Assembly (NCBI GenBank): GCA_964460845.1
Contig: CAYWRZ010000002.1
Span: 62,001-126,000 of the forward strand
Direction: 5' to 3'
Source: CAYWRZ01 sp964460845
GTDB taxonomy: Bacteria > Bacteroidota > Bacteroidia > Flavobacteriales_D > UBA2798
Length of the DNA: 64,000 nucleotides
Shown: one piece after another, positions 8,127 through 18,676 of the stretch
How the letters are laid out: each line of letters opens with the position of its first letter
Position numbering within the stretch: position 1 is the first letter of the stretch
Translations under genes and position numbers: made by a program
Notes under the pieces: generated by a model
What the model was told of the DNA's origin: nothing
Databases searched by the model: none
What the model saw: only the letters and a program-made list of their open reading frames with translations

Positions 8127-8772
8127 GCTGGCGGTAGCCGATGACCAGTTTCTGTTTCGCAAAGGATTAATCGCGCTTTTAGCGGAACACGAAGAGTTCA
8201 GGGTCTTAATAGATGCCGAAAACGGGAAAGATCTCCTCGACCAAATGGAGAAAAAAAAGCCCGATATTGTATTGCTTGACCTCGAAATGCCGGTAATGGA
8301 CGGTATCGAAGTGACCAGTCATATAAAGCACCATTATCCCGATGTGCGGGTTATTGTGCTCACTATGCACAACAGCGAAGAATATATTGTGCACCTGATA
8401 GAAAAAGGCGCCCGGGGCTTTTTGCTTAAAAACACCGATGTCGAAGTGCTGGTCGATGCCATTTATTCGGTAAAAGAAACAGGCTATTATTTTAACGACC
8501 TTATATCTAAAGCTATGGTAACCGGTTTAGCACGCAAAAAAAGGATCAAACCCGATTTTCGCCCGGTAAAACTGACCGAACGGGAAATCGAAATCGTAAG
8601 GCTTATCTGTAAAGAACTCAGTAACCGAGAGATGGCAGAGAAGCTGTTTATCAGTCTGCGTACCATAGAAGGCCACCGCGAACGTATTCTTGAAAAAACC
8701 GGCGCGCGTAATGCGGCGGGAATTGTGCTGTTTGCCGTTAAAAATAACCTGCTCGAAGACGAGCTTCTTTAA
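8113..8772 (+). CDS. LuxR/NarL-family response regulator
   Basis: 219 residues: receiver domain at 1-120 with acidic D10/D11, phosphoacceptor D56 in VLLDLEMP, conserved Thr in VLTMHN and Lys in LLKNT, then a LuxR-type HTH at about 152-215 (LTEREIEIVRLI ... SLRTIEGHRERI). It is the cognate regulator of the overlapping histidine kinase. The end lies three bases from the convergent PBP gene, with no room for a terminator hairpin. Confidence 0.9.
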   Translation: MKKIKLAVADDQFLFRKGLIALLAEHEEFRVLIDAENGKDLLDQMEKKKPDIVLLDLEMPVMDGIEVTSHIKHHYPDVRVIVLTMHNSEEYIVHLIEKGARGFLLKNTDVEVLVDAIYSVKETGYYFNDLISKAMVTGLARKKRIKPDFRPVKLTEREIEIVRLICKELSNREMAEKLFISLRTIEGHRERILEKTGARNAAGIVLFAVKNNLLEDELL

Positions 8773-8775
8773 GGC

Positions 8776-11196
8776 TTATTCTGCCTCTTCGGGCTGCACT
8801 TCCTCGATCGGTAAAGGAGTTTCGGGCAGCATCGGAATGCTGTCGGTACGCAGGCTATCGATGATCGGCGCAAAAGTACGGCAGTTATGAGCTTTTGTAA
8901 TCGGTATCGAAGGTTCGGGAAATTTTCCTTTGCGAAGCTTTAAGGCAGGATCGGCATACAGCATATCCATGTATCGGCCATAAATGGGTAAAGCAGTACG
9001 GGCTCCCTCGCCCGTTTCGGAAGTGCGGAAACGAATCCGGTTATCGTCGGCACCTACCCAAACCCCGGTAATGTACTCGGCCGTTACCCCGATGTACCAG
9101 CCGTCTGAATAATTGGACGAAGTGCCCGTTTTTCCGCCTACTTCATTATGATGCACAAAGTTAAATTCCCACAAGGCCTGCGAGGTACCCCCCGGCTCTT
9201 CCATTCCGCCCCGTAACATGTAAGTCATCAGCCAAGCGGTTTCGGGATCCAATGCCCGGTTGACTTCAGGTAAAAAGACGGCTACTACTTTTCCGCTGCG
9301 GTCGGTGATATGGCTTACGTAATAAGGTTCGGTGTGCAAGCCCTTGTTCATAAAGGTGCCGTAAGCGCCCACCAGCTCGAGCAGGGTTACGTCGTTAGAC
9401 CCCAACCCTATCGAAGGCACTTCTTTCAGCGCACTCTTAATCCCCATTTTCCGGGCGGTACGCGCTACTTCTGCCCAGCCTGTTTTTTCAGTAAGGCGCG
9501 CCGTAACGGTATTCACCGATTTACCCATAGCATGACGCAACGTAAGCATAGCTCCCGTATTGACCCAGTCCGAATTGCGGGGTGTCCAGCTTTTTTGTTC
9601 TCCCTTTTCGGTATAGCGTATGGTTACCGGCAAATCGGGCAGCCTGTCGCAAGGCCCCCAGCCCTGTTCAAAAGCGGTGGCATATACGAAAGGCTTAAAC
9701 GTAGATCCCGGCTGATTCAACGCTACGCTCACGTGATCGTACTTGAAGAAATTGTAATCGATGCCGCCGATATACGCTTTCACCTTACCTGTATAAGGAT
9801 CTAAGGTCACCATTCCGCATTGCAGCAGCGTCAGGTAGTGCTTTATACTGTCGAGCGAGCTGTATTCTACTTCTTTCTCTCCGTTCCAGGTGAAAATTTT
9901 CATGGGCTTGCGCACGTGAAGCGATTCGAATATCTGTTTTTCGTCGCCCTTGTATTGCCTGGAACGATTCTTCCAGGCGGGCGATGCACGTACCACTTCC
10001 ATCAGAAATCCTTCGGGATTGGAAGCCGTAGCGGTAATGGTCCAGGGCGCGCGGCCGGCCCAGTGGGATTCAAAACGCTGCTGTATCTGCCTCATCTGCA
10101 AGGCCATCGCTTTTTCGGCATGCGCCTGCATACGGGAATCGAGCGTGGTGTGAATGATCAGTCCGTCGGTATAAATATTATACCCCGTTTCTTTCTGCCA
10201 TTTTTCGAGCGAACGGGCTACTGCCGTGCGGAAATAAGGTGCTATCCCGGCCGTGTACGAATATTCGCGGTAACGGATTCCCAGTGGTTCGGCCACATAA
10301 GCCGAATGTGCCTCGCTCGTGATTTTGCCGTAGCGCAGTAATTGCCCCAATACCACGTCGCGCCGGGTTTTACAGCGTTCGGGGTGGCGCAGCGGACTGT
10401 AATAAGAAGGTGCTTTCAACATTCCGACCAAAGTAGCCGATTGGGGTACCGTAAGTGCAGAAGGAGCTACCCCGAAATACGTTTCGGCGGCTACTTTTAT
10501 CCCGAAAGTATTGTGTCCGAAATCGACCGTATTCAGGTAGAGGGTCAGAATTTCTTCTTTGGTATAAAATAGTTCCAGCTTTACGGCCGTGATCCATTCT
10601 TTCGACTTGACCACCAGCGTACGTATTCCCGGAACGGAAGCCAGTAATCCTTGCGAATGGCGTCGCCGGGTCTTAAACAGGTTTTTAGCCAACTGCTGAC
10701 TAAGGGTGCTGCCTCCCCTTTTTTCGCCCCGCGTGGTAGCAATCAGTGCCGCAGCGGTGCCCTGAATGTCAATACCGTAATGCTTGTAAAAACGTGCGTC
10801 TTCGGTTACGATGAGCGCGTCGATAAGCTGCGGATTCAGCTCGGCATATTCTACCGGCTCGCGGTTTTCCTTGAAAAACTTGCCCAGGAGCAGGCCGTCG
10901 GCCGAATAAATTTCTGACGCCATCGGTAAATCGGGATTCGAAACTTTATTGATACTGGGCATGGTACCGAACAGCCAAAGGAAATTAAGCTCTATAGCCA
11001 GCACCAGCAAAAAAACGGTAAGCAGAAAAGAATAGATCAGCGACAAGGGTTTTAGGTACCAGCGTTTGCGCCGGAAACGCCTGAAATTATAGACGCTGTG
11101 CCGGAACAAAAAGCGGAAAATTCGCCGTGCCAATCGGCAGACAAGTATCAGATAACGGTAGATAAGCCTTATGTAGGCGTAGAATACGTATTTCAC
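8776..11196 (-). CDS. Bifunctional penicillin-binding protein 1A (class A PBP)
   Basis: 806 residues that polymerise and cross-link peptidoglycan. A very basic cytoplasmic head (residues 1-50) precedes one membrane helix (about 51-76). The glycosyltransferase 51 domain has catalytic E132 in TEDARFYKHYG and the GGSTLSQQLAKN motif near 161-172. The transpeptidase domain has the three penicillin-binding motifs S498-TFK, S560-VN and K689-TG. The acidic tail beyond about 770 is low-complexity. It is divergent from the TamL-like gene, with 132 bases between starts. Confidence 0.93.
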   Translation of the reverse strand: MKYVFYAYIRLIYRYLILVCRLARRIFRFLFRHSVYNFRRFRRKRWYLKPLSLIYSFLLTVFLLVLAIELNFLWLFGTMPSINKVSNPDLPMASEIYSADGLLLGKFFKENREPVEYAELNPQLIDALIVTEDARFYKHYGIDIQGTAAALIATTRGEKRGGSTLSQQLAKNLFKTRRRHSQGLLASVPGIRTLVVKSKEWITAVKLELFYTKEEILTLYLNTVDFGHNTFGIKVAAETYFGVAPSALTVPQSATLVGMLKAPSYYSPLRHPERCKTRRDVVLGQLLRYGKITSEAHSAYVAEPLGIRYREYSYTAGIAPYFRTAVARSLEKWQKETGYNIYTDGLIIHTTLDSRMQAHAEKAMALQMRQIQQRFESHWAGRAPWTITATASNPEGFLMEVVRASPAWKNRSRQYKGDEKQIFESLHVRKPMKIFTWNGEKEVEYSSLDSIKHYLTLLQCGMVTLDPYTGKVKAYIGGIDYNFFKYDHVSVALNQPGSTFKPFVYATAFEQGWGPCDRLPDLPVTIRYTEKGEQKSWTPRNSDWVNTGAMLTLRHAMGKSVNTVTARLTEKTGWAEVARTARKMGIKSALKEVPSIGLGSNDVTLLELVGAYGTFMNKGLHTEPYYVSHITDRSGKVVAVFLPEVNRALDPETAWLMTYMLRGGMEEPGGTSQALWEFNFVHHNEVGGKTGTSSNYSDGWYIGVTAEYITGVWVGADDNRIRFRTSETGEGARTALPIYGRYMDMLYADPALKLRKGKFPEPSIPITKAHNCRTFAPIIDSLRTDSIPMLPETPLPIEEVQPEEAE

Positions 11197-11328
11197 CGGG
11201 AGCGATTAAAAATCAAAGTTGATGATTTTTTCGGCAGCAAAACAAGAGAAAGTACCTTCGACCCGAATCTTTCTGCTGTTCCGCATATCAATTTAAAATC
11301 CTTATTTTGTACATCGGATTGGCTTCCC

Positions 11329-13932
11329 TTGAAAAAAGCACTTCTTATATCTCTTATTATCTCGCTGATAGCCAGCGTATCCTGTAAAACCACCCGCCGT
11401 GTGAAGGAGGGCGAATTTCTGCTGGTGAAAAATGAAATAGTGGTGGATCAAAAGGGAAAGGTCTCCAATTCGCAGCTACAAACGGTACTCAAACAGAAAA
11501 CCAACCGTAAAATTTTCGGATTTATTCCTTTTCACCTTTATATGTACAACCTGCCTAATCCCGAAAAGGTAGAGCGTAAAATGGAGGCTAAACAGGCCAA
11601 AACCGAAGCCCGTAACCGGAAGCTGGAAGCCGAAGTAAACGAGCTGAACAAAGAAATAAATACGGTACGCGGTTCTCTCAACGGTATGCCCGACAGCCGC
11701 GAGCGCGATAAGGTCGAAAGGCAGCTCGAAAAGCTGCAAAACAAAAAGAACAGCCGGGAAAGCAAGATAAAGCCTCCGAAAAAAGTATTCGGCGAATGGC
11801 TTCGCACTTCGGTAGGTGAGGCCCCTTCCCTGCTCGACTCTTCACAGGTCAACGCTTCTACCCGTAACCTTAATTATTACCTCTTCAAAAAAGGCTATTT
11901 TAACAACGAGGTACGCGATACTATCGTGCTGGATACGCTTCGCAAAAAAGCAAAGGTGACCTATTTCGTGACCCTTAGGGAGCCCTATACCATCAATTCG
12001 CTCGAATATAATATCGAAGCACGCGGACTTGCCCGAAGAATCAATACCCTGCGCGCGCGATCGCTCATCAAAGAAGGCGCTATATTCGATTTCGATGTGC
12101 TTGAAAAAGAACGCGACAGGATAGCCAATGAGTTGAAAAACAACGGGTATCACTTCTTTAGCAAAGAATATATCTATTTCGATATCGACTCTACCATCGG
12201 AAACCAAAAGGTCAATATCCGAATGGGTGTAAAAGACATGGTGAAGCCCGATCCACGGCACCCCGACTCAACAATTACCACCGGACACCAGCGTTATTTT
12301 ATCAACAATGTGTACGTCTATACGGATTACAATCCGCGCGATACGCTGGGGCGTTACGACACGCTGCATGTGGTCGATCCCAACAACGGCGACAAATATA
12401 TTTTCCTTTACCGCGATGAGCTCAAATTCAAGCCCCGGGTAATTTACGAATCCATTTACATCAAAAACACGTTCTTATATCGTTCGCGCGAGGTCGAAGC
12501 TACGTTCAAAAAGCTCTCTTCGCTGGGCATTTTTCGTTCGATAAACATTCAGTTTCAGATCAATACTAAAGATACTACCGGGCATTCGCTCAACTGTTTC
12601 ATCTACCTTTCTCCGTCGAAAAAACAAGCCTATTCGCTCGAAGCCAACGGTACCAACCGCGGAGGAAACCTCGGTATTTCGGGAAATGTAACTTACCGCA
12701 ACAAAAACCTGTTCAGGGGAGCCGAAATGTTCAGGATTACCATGGCCGGCGGTATCGAAGCGCAACAGGTGCTGGCTAACGAGAACCAAAGTATTATCGG
12801 CGACGGTTCTTTCAAACCGCTTAGTACCTTCAATACCGTTGAGTTCGGCCCCGACTTTTCACTCTCCATTCCCAAATTTTTGGTACCCTTTAATGTGGTG
12901 AAGCTCGAAAAAACCGCCAGTCCGCGCACCATTTTTAATGCCAACCTGAATTATCAGCGTCGCCCCGACTTTAGTCGCGTGGTCGAAGATGCTTCCTTTG
13001 CCTACGAATGGAAACAGGGAGAAAAGATCAACCATTACTTCGGTCCGCTAAGGGTCAGCGCCGTAAAAATTAATCCCGACAGCAGCTTTATCGCCCGGCT
13101 GAATCAGATCAATGACCAGTTTCTGCTCAACAGTTACCGCGACCACTTTATTATCGGTAACTATTACTCTTTTACCTACAACGGCGCGCTGGGTACAGGT
13201 ATGCAACGAAAGCGTACCACCACGTATTTTAAAGTCGGACTTGAGCAGGCCGGTAATCTGCTTCGCAAAATGTACGAATGGACCGGCACGCACCGCGATA
13301 GCGTAGGACGCGTATTCGGAATTCAATTTGCCCAATACCTTAAAGTGGATGTCGATTTTCGCCTCCATGTCACTTTTAACGAATCGAGTAAGCTGGCCTA
13401 TCGCCTGGCTGGAGGTATCGGTTTGCCCCAACGTAACTTTAACCAGTCGCTTCCTTTCGAAAAAAGCTTCTTTGCCGGAGGTTCCAACGGTTTACGGGGC
13501 TGGCGTGCACGTACCCTGGGGCCGGGCTCTTACCGGAGCCTCACTACCACCTTCGATAAAATAGGCGATATTCAGCTCGAAGGTAATGTCGAATACCGTT
13601 TTGACCTTATCGGATTCTTCGAAGGTGCACTCTTTGTCGATGCGGGAAATATCTGGACGCTACGCGATAACCCTGCACGCCCCGGAAGCCGCTTTTCAGA
13701 AGAATTTTACAAGGAAATAGCAATGGATGTGGGCTTCGGACTTCGTTTCGATCTTAGCTTCTTCCTTATTCGCCTCGATTTTGCGCTGCCCATTCGCGAT
13801 CCTTCGCTGGTGGACGGCGAACGCTGGGTATTTTCTCCCAAAACCGAAACCAATCGCTTTTATGAAGACAACGGACTGGGTCCCTACCGTGCGCGCATCA
13901 ACCTGAACCTGGGTATAGGTTATCCTTTCTGA
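11329..13932 (+). CDS. Omp85/BamA-like outer-membrane lipoprotein (TamL-like)
   Basis: 867 residues from a TTG start at 11329. The frame is open further upstream, but that part overlaps the divergent PBP gene, and only the TTG yields a proper lipoprotein signal (KKALLISLIISLIASVSC, lipobox near residue 19). POTRA-like segments follow, interrupted at about residues 75-135 by a charged coiled-coil. The last 400 residues form a 16-strand-type barrel, including the Omp85 signature GGSNGLRGWRARTLGPGSY, the loop that seals the barrel. Bacteroidota TamL helps assemble surface proteins with TamB; no tamB is adjacent here, so BamA-type paralogues remain possible. Confidence 0.8.
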   Translation: MKKALLISLIISLIASVSCKTTRRVKEGEFLLVKNEIVVDQKGKVSNSQLQTVLKQKTNRKIFGFIPFHLYMYNLPNPEKVERKMEAKQAKTEARNRKLEAEVNELNKEINTVRGSLNGMPDSRERDKVERQLEKLQNKKNSRESKIKPPKKVFGEWLRTSVGEAPSLLDSSQVNASTRNLNYYLFKKGYFNNEVRDTIVLDTLRKKAKVTYFVTLREPYTINSLEYNIEARGLARRINTLRARSLIKEGAIFDFDVLEKERDRIANELKNNGYHFFSKEYIYFDIDSTIGNQKVNIRMGVKDMVKPDPRHPDSTITTGHQRYFINNVYVYTDYNPRDTLGRYDTLHVVDPNNGDKYIFLYRDELKFKPRVIYESIYIKNTFLYRSREVEATFKKLSSLGIFRSINIQFQINTKDTTGHSLNCFIYLSPSKKQAYSLEANGTNRGGNLGISGNVTYRNKNLFRGAEMFRITMAGGIEAQQVLANENQSIIGDGSFKPLSTFNTVEFGPDFSLSIPKFLVPFNVVKLEKTASPRTIFNANLNYQRRPDFSRVVEDASFAYEWKQGEKINHYFGPLRVSAVKINPDSSFIARLNQINDQFLLNSYRDHFIIGNYYSFTYNGALGTGMQRKRTTTYFKVGLEQAGNLLRKMYEWTGTHRDSVGRVFGIQFAQYLKVDVDFRLHVTFNESSKLAYRLAGGIGLPQRNFNQSLPFEKSFFAGGSNGLRGWRARTLGPGSYRSLTTTFDKIGDIQLEGNVEYRFDLIGFFEGALFVDAGNIWTLRDNPARPGSRFSEEFYKEIAMDVGFGLRFDLSFFLIRLDFALPIRDPSLVDGERWVFSPKTETNRFYEDNGLGPYRARINLNLGIGYPF

Positions 13933-13981
13933 GAAGAAACGATTAGCCCTCTCTGAAATGCACCCGCTTTGCAAAAATTGT

Positions 13982-13989
13982 TAGTTTTG
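13982..13989 (+). promoter_or_regulatory. -7 element upstream of the aldolase gene
   Basis: TAGTTTTG matches the Bacteroidota -7 consensus TANNTTTG, 25 bases before the aldolase ATG. No good -33 element was found at the expected distance. Confidence 0.45.
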
Positions 13990-14014
13990 TCGTCCCAATA
14001 TCAATTTTAAACCG

Positions 14015-15076
14015 ATGTCTGTTCACGTCACTTCTCTTCTGGGTCAGGATGCGGAATCACTCCTGCAGCACGAATGCCACACCATTACCCGTTCGCAGCT
14101 TCACCTGCCCGGAGCCGATTTTATTGACCGGAACTTCCTGCTCAGCAACCGGAGCACACAGGTAATCCGCAGCCTCGAATCGATATACAGTCACGGTCGC
14201 CTCGGAGGCACCGGCTACGTGTCTATTCTCCCTGTAGATCAGGGTATAGAACATTCGGCAGGCGCTTCTTTTGCCCCTGCTCCACAGTATTTCGACCCCG
14301 AAAACATCGTAAAGCTGGCCATCGAAGGCGGCTGTAACGCAGTGGCTTCTACTTTTGGCGTACTGGCTTCCTGCTCACGCAAATACGCGCATAAAATTCC
14401 GTTTATCGTTAAAATCAACCACAACGAATTTCTCTCGTATCCCAATAAATACGACCAGATTCTTTTTGGCAGCGTTGAAGAGGCCTGGAACCTGGGAGCG
14501 GTAGCCGTAGGTGCTACTATCTATTTCGGATCGGACGAATCAGCGCGTCAGATCGTCGAAATAGCACAGGCTTTCGAAAGAGCACACGAGCTCGGCATGG
14601 CCACCATCCTTTGGTGCTATACCCGTAACAACGGCTTCAAAAAAGACGGTGTCGATTACCATACCGCCGCCGATCTTACCGGGCAGGCCAACCACCTCGG
14701 CGTAACTATTCAAGCCGATATCATTAAGCAAAAACTACCGGAAACCAACGGCGGATATACCGCGCTGAACTTCGGAAAAACGCATAAAAAAGTCTATTCC
14801 GACCTGAGCTCCGAGCATCCTATCGATCTTTGCCGCTATCAGGTGGCTAACTGCTACATGGGCCGCGTAGGACTCATCAACTCGGGTGGGGCTTCTACCG
14901 GAAGCGGACAAAGCGATCTGGCAGATGCGGTCAGAACAGCGGTAATTAATAAAAGAGCCGGTGGACACGGGCTTATTTCAGGTCGTAAAGCCTTCCAAAA
15001 ACCTTTGAATGAAGGAGTGGAACTGCTCCATGCCATACAGGATGTGTACCTCGATCAGGCCATCACCATAGCCTGA
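14015..15076 (+). CDS. fbaB: Class I fructose-bisphosphate aldolase (FbaB/DhnA type)
   Basis: 353 residues. It cleaves fructose 1,6-bisphosphate to dihydroxyacetone phosphate and glyceraldehyde 3-phosphate through a Schiff base. The archaeal/FbaB-type aldolase pattern is present: [12 protein letters not shown] near residue 74, [10 protein letters not shown] near 130, VGATIYFGS near 168, and the phosphate-binding [12 protein letters not shown] near 289 followed by [12 protein letters not shown]. The length fits the family. It stands alone with its own -7 element and is followed after 32 bases by accD. Confidence 0.9.
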   Translation: MSVHVTSLLGQDAESLLQHECHTITRSQLHLPGADFIDRNFLLSNRSTQVIRSLESIYSHGRLGGTGYVSILPVDQGIEHSAGASFAPAPQYFDPENIVKLAIEGGCNAVASTFGVLASCSRKYAHKIPFIVKINHNEFLSYPNKYDQILFGSVEEAWNLGAVAVGATIYFGSDESARQIVEIAQAFERAHELGMATILWCYTRNNGFKKDGVDYHTAADLTGQANHLGVTIQADIIKQKLPETNGGYTALNFGKTHKKVYSDLSSEHPIDLCRYQVANCYMGRVGLINSGGASTGSGQSDLADAVRTAVINKRAGGHGLISGRKAFQKPLNEGVELLHAIQDVYLDQAITIA

Positions 15077-15108
15077 TTTACCACGAATGTTTAACTAAAA
15101 AAGCTGTT

Positions 15109-15954
15109 ATGGGTTGGTTTAAACGTGTAAAAGAAGGTATTACCACCTCGACCAAAGACAAAAAAGAGACCCCTGAAGGGCTTTGGTACAAATGTCCCGA
15201 ATGCAATCACGTGGTCACTTCCGACGATCATGCGGCGCACGCCTGGGTCTGCGAGAAATGCGAATACCACGAAAAAATCAGTGCCGCGCAATACTTTGAA
15301 ATTCTGTTCGATAACGGAAAATATAAAGAGTTTGCCCAGCACATTATTTCCGGCGACCCGCTCGAATTTGTCGATTCCAAAAAATACACCGACCGTTCGG
15401 CCGATACGCGTAAAAAAACAGGGCTTTCTGACGCCATTCGCACGGCTTACGGGAAAATCGACGGACAGGTAACCGTTATCGCCGCAATGGATTTCGCCTT
15501 TATCGGCGGATCAATGGGTTCGGTAGTGGGTGAAAAAATAGCCCGTGCCGTAGATACGGCCATCAGTAAAAAAGCGCCGCTCATTATTATCTCCAAATCA
15601 GGAGGCGCCCGGATGATGGAAGCCGGTTTTTCGCTGATGCAAATGGCCAAAACTTCGGCCAAGCTCTCTCAGCTTTCCGATGCACGCCTCCCCTACATTT
15701 CCTTACTTACCGACCCGACTACCGGTGGTGTAACGGCTTCATTTGCCATGTTAGGCGATATAAACATTGCTGAACCTAAGGCACTTATCGGTTTTGCAGG
15801 GCCGCGTGTGGTACGCGAAACTATCGGTCACGATTTGCCCGAAGGGTTCCAAACCTCCGAATTTGTCCTGGAGCACGGTTTCCTCGATTACATCGTGAGC
15901 CGGATCCAGCTTAAAAAGGAAATCAGCCACTCCATTCAATTGTTTCGGCAATAA
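15109..15954 (+). CDS. accD: Acetyl-CoA carboxylase carboxyltransferase subunit beta
   Basis: 281 residues. With AccA it transfers the carboxyl group from carboxybiotin to acetyl-CoA, making malonyl-CoA for fatty-acid synthesis. The four-cysteine zinc site is complete: C29, C32, C48 and C51. The crotonase-fold part carries the oxyanion-hole glycines in [12 protein letters not shown], the SGGARM motif and [14 protein letters not shown]. accA, accB and a matching accC are not adjacent, as is common in this phylum. Confidence 0.95.
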   Translation: MGWFKRVKEGITTSTKDKKETPEGLWYKCPECNHVVTSDDHAAHAWVCEKCEYHEKISAAQYFEILFDNGKYKEFAQHIISGDPLEFVDSKKYTDRSADTRKKTGLSDAIRTAYGKIDGQVTVIAAMDFAFIGGSMGSVVGEKIARAVDTAISKKAPLIIISKSGGARMMEAGFSLMQMAKTSAKLSQLSDARLPYISLLTDPTTGGVTASFAMLGDINIAEPKALIGFAGPRVVRETIGHDLPEGFQTSEFVLEHGFLDYIVSRIQLKKEISHSIQLFRQ

Positions 15955-15969
15955 TTTTTAATGATTAGC

Positions 15970-15999
15970 TTGCTAAGTTCTATTTTATTCGTAACTTCG
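15970..15999 (+). promoter_or_regulatory. Promoter for rpsO
   Basis: TTG at 15970-15972 and TAACTTCG at 15992-15999 (one mismatch to TANNTTTG), 19 bases apart. This matches the spacing of other promoters in the window and sits 27 bases before rpsO. Confidence 0.55.
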
Positions 16000-16025
16000 C
16001 AGCCTGTTTAGAAAAAGACATTGAC

Positions 16026-16295
16026 ATGTACCTGAGTAAAGAAGAGAAAAAAGAAATATTCAAAAAGCACGGCCAATCCGAAACCAACACCGGAAGCACC
16101 GAGGGGCAAATAGCCTTGTTTACACGCCGTATCAACCACCTTACCCAACACCTTAAGTCTAACAAAAAGGATAAGCACACTCAGAAGTCGCTTATTGACA
16201 TGGTGGGTAAGCGCAGAAGTCTTCTTGATTACCTTAAAAATAAGGATATCGTGAAGTACCGTGAGCTGATTGAAGAACTCAACATCAGAAAATAA
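16026..16295 (+). CDS. rpsO: 30S ribosomal protein S15
   Basis: 89 residues, the normal length. S15 binds the central domain of 16S rRNA during early assembly of the small subunit. The conserved TGSTEGQIALFTRRINHLTQHL (read in parts) and the QKSLIDMVGKRRSLLDYLK segment that contacts rRNA are present. It sits before pnp, the classical arrangement, with a strong hairpin terminator between the two genes. Confidence 0.97.
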   Translation: MYLSKEEKKEIFKKHGQSETNTGSTEGQIALFTRRINHLTQHLKSNKKDKHTQKSLIDMVGKRRSLLDYLKNKDIVKYRELIEELNIRK

Positions 16296-16312
16296 TTTAC
16301 GACACAAAAGAG

Positions 16313-16350
16313 AAAAAGGGCAATTGTGAAAAACGATTGCCTTTTTTTTT
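16313..16350 (+). terminator. Hairpin terminator between rpsO and pnp
   Basis: The left arm 16313-16324 pairs with 16336-16347 (GGCAAT/ATTGCC core extended by A-T pairs) and the right side is part of a nine-T run (16342-16350). It probably ends most rpsO transcripts, with some read-through into pnp, which starts 28 bases further on. Confidence 0.8.
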
Positions 16351-16377
16351 AAATAGGCTTTATAACACAATCATACT

Positions 16378-18540
16378 ATGCAATCAGGATTTTTAAAAAC
16401 AATCGATTTGGGTGATGGAAAGGCTATCACTATCGAATCGGGAAAGCTGGCTAAACAAGCCGATGGTTCAGTAGTAGTAAGACAGGGCAACACCCTGCTG
16501 CTGGCTACCGTATGCGCAAACAGAGACGCAAGAGACGGAGTGGATTTTATGCCGCTTACCGTAGAATACAAAGAGAAATTTTCTGCCGCCGGTAAATTTC
16601 CCGGTGGTTTCTTCAAACGCGAAGCCCGTCCGAGCGACTACGAAATTCTCGTAAGCCGCCTGGTGGATCGCGCCCTTCGTCCCCTTTTCCCCGACGATTT
16701 TCATGCCGATACTCAGGTAATTATTTACCTGCTTTCTTCCGACGAAAACGTACTGCCCGACGCACTTGCCTGCTTGGCTGCTTCGGCTGCACTTTCCGTA
16801 TCGGATGTGCCTTTTCACGGCCCCGTATCGGAAGTACGCGTAGCCCGTATCGATGGTAAATTCGTAATCAACCCCCTCAAATCGGAACTGCCCCTTGCCG
16901 ACCTCGACCTGATGGTAGCCGCTTCTGCCAAAGATATCGTTATGGTAGAAGGTGAAATGAAAGAGGTGTCGGAAGACGTGATGATCGAAGCCATCGCATT
17001 GGCACACGAAGCCATTAAAAAACAATGCGCCGTGCAGCTCGAACTGGCCGCTCTTTCTCCCAAAGGCGGTAAAAAACGTGAATACAGTCACGAAACGAAC
17101 GACGAAGATCTGCGCAAAGCGCTGTGGGACTATACTTACAACAAATGCTACGCCATCGCTAAATCGGGTCTCTCTAAAGACGCGCGCGGCGAAGCTTTTA
17201 AAGCGCTGAAAGACGAATTTATCGCCACACTTGCTCCCGAAATAGCGGTAGAGAAAACGCCGCTCATCGGCCGTTACTACCACGATGTGGAAAAAGAGGC
17301 TATGCGCCGCATGATTCTCGACGAAGGTACCCGCCTCGACGGACGTAATACAACTGAAATACGCCCCATCTGGTGCGAAGTCGATTACCTGCCTGCTGCG
17401 CACGGTTCGGCCGTATTTACCCGTGGCGAAACCCAATCGCTGACCTCGCTCACTCTGGGCTCTGCCCTCGACGAGCAGGATATTGACGGCGTAACGCACA
17501 AAGGCTCGGAGAAATTCCTGCTGCACTACAACTTCCCTCCTTTCTCGACCGGCGAATCGCGCCCCCTGCGTGGTACCAGCCGTCGTGAAATAGGTCATGG
17601 TAACCTGGCACAACGCGCGCTAAGACCCATGCTGCCCCCCATCGAACACAACCCCTACACCATTCGCCTCGTATCCGAAATCCTCGAATCTAACGGTTCT
17701 TCTTCTATGGCTACCGTATGTGCCTCTACCCTGGCACTGATGGACGGTGGTGTGAAGCTTATCCGCCCCGTTTCCGGTATAGCGATGGGACTCATTACCG
17801 ACAAAGGCTCCGACAAATACGCCATCCTTTCCGATATCTTGGGCGACGAAGATCACCTCGGCGACATGGACTTTAAGGTGACAGGTACCGAAAAAGGTAT
17901 CACAGCCTGCCAAATGGATATCAAAGTAGATGGTCTTTCGTCCGAAATTCTCAAAAAAGCGCTCGAACAAGCTCGTCTGGGTCGTTTACATATCTTAGGC
18001 GAAATGCTCAAAACACTTCACGATCCACGCGAAGATTACAAGCCGCACGCTCCTCGAATCGTGTACCTCGAAGTGCCTACCGACGTAATTGGTGCCATCA
18101 TTGGCCCCGGCGGTAAAATCATTCAGGAAATTCAACGTACTACCGGTGCGGTTATCACTATCGAAGAGGCCGACGGTAAAGGAAAAGTGGAAATCGCCAG
18201 TGCGAATAAAGACAGCCTCGATGCGGCACTCAAACGCGTAACTGATATTGCATTCCCGCCCGTAGTGGAAATAGGTGAAATCTATAGCGGAAAAGTAAAA
18301 ACCATTATGCCTTACGGTGCGTTTGTAGAAATACTGCCCGGTACCGACGGACTCCTCCACGTCAGTGAGCTGGAATGGCGTCGTATCGAAAACGTAAGCG
18401 ATGTGCTGAAGGAAGGCGATGTGGTAGAATTTAAAGTGATTGGAAAAGATCCCAAAAACGGCAAAATCAAACTTTCCCGCAAAGTGTTGTTGCCCCGCCC
18501 CGAACGTGCCGAAAGATCAGAAGCGCCACAGGATAACTAA
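16378..18540 (+). CDS. pnp: Polyribonucleotide nucleotidyltransferase (PNPase)
   Basis: 720 residues. A phosphorolytic 3'-5' exoribonuclease, trimeric, central to mRNA decay. Two RNase PH domains are visible (about 5-230 and 310-545) with [14 protein letters not shown] and the catalytic-core segment [16 protein letters not shown]. The linking helical domain lies between them. A KH domain follows ([12 protein letters not shown], near 572) and an S1 domain at about 625-695 ([15 protein letters not shown]). The tail is short. Strongly biased codon use fits high expression. Confidence 0.97.
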   Translation: MQSGFLKTIDLGDGKAITIESGKLAKQADGSVVVRQGNTLLLATVCANRDARDGVDFMPLTVEYKEKFSAAGKFPGGFFKREARPSDYEILVSRLVDRALRPLFPDDFHADTQVIIYLLSSDENVLPDALACLAASAALSVSDVPFHGPVSEVRVARIDGKFVINPLKSELPLADLDLMVAASAKDIVMVEGEMKEVSEDVMIEAIALAHEAIKKQCAVQLELAALSPKGGKKREYSHETNDEDLRKALWDYTYNKCYAIAKSGLSKDARGEAFKALKDEFIATLAPEIAVEKTPLIGRYYHDVEKEAMRRMILDEGTRLDGRNTTEIRPIWCEVDYLPAAHGSAVFTRGETQSLTSLTLGSALDEQDIDGVTHKGSEKFLLHYNFPPFSTGESRPLRGTSRREIGHGNLAQRALRPMLPPIEHNPYTIRLVSEILESNGSSSMATVCASTLALMDGGVKLIRPVSGIAMGLITDKGSDKYAILSDILGDEDHLGDMDFKVTGTEKGITACQMDIKVDGLSSEILKKALEQARLGRLHILGEMLKTLHDPREDYKPHAPRIVYLEVPTDVIGAIIGPGGKIIQEIQRTTGAVITIEEADGKGKVEIASANKDSLDAALKRVTDIAFPPVVEIGEIYSGKVKTIMPYGAFVEILPGTDGLLHVSELEWRRIENVSDVLKEGDVVEFKVIGKDPKNGKIKLSRKVLLPRPERAERSEAPQDN

Positions 18541-18567
18541 GCGCTTAGATTCTTCTCCTCTATTTAT

Positions 18568-18595
18568 ACGCCCCGCAATTTGCGGGGCGTTTTTT
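18568..18595 (+). terminator. Intrinsic terminator after pnp
   Basis: A perfect 10-bp GC-rich stem (18568-18577 with 18581-18590) with a three-base loop, followed by a T tract. Confidence 0.9.
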
Positions 18596-18619
18596 GTGGC
18601 AGGTAATGAAACTTCAGCA

Positions 18620-18658
18620 CAATAAAAAACCCCTACGAGCCTTTTGCCGGTAGGGGTT
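18620..18658 (-). terminator. Intrinsic terminator after the GAPDH gene
   Basis: Read on the minus strand, a 9-bp stem (18658-18650 with 18636-18628) is followed by a run of six T. It lies 19 bases after the GAPDH stop codon. Confidence 0.85.
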
Positions 18659-18676
18659 AAAGAAAGGAAGTGCTGT

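Noticed and set aside
16468..17613. 381-residue frame antisense to pnp
   Set aside because: Shadow of strongly biased codon use in pnp; composition is rich in Phe, Val and His and has no domain.
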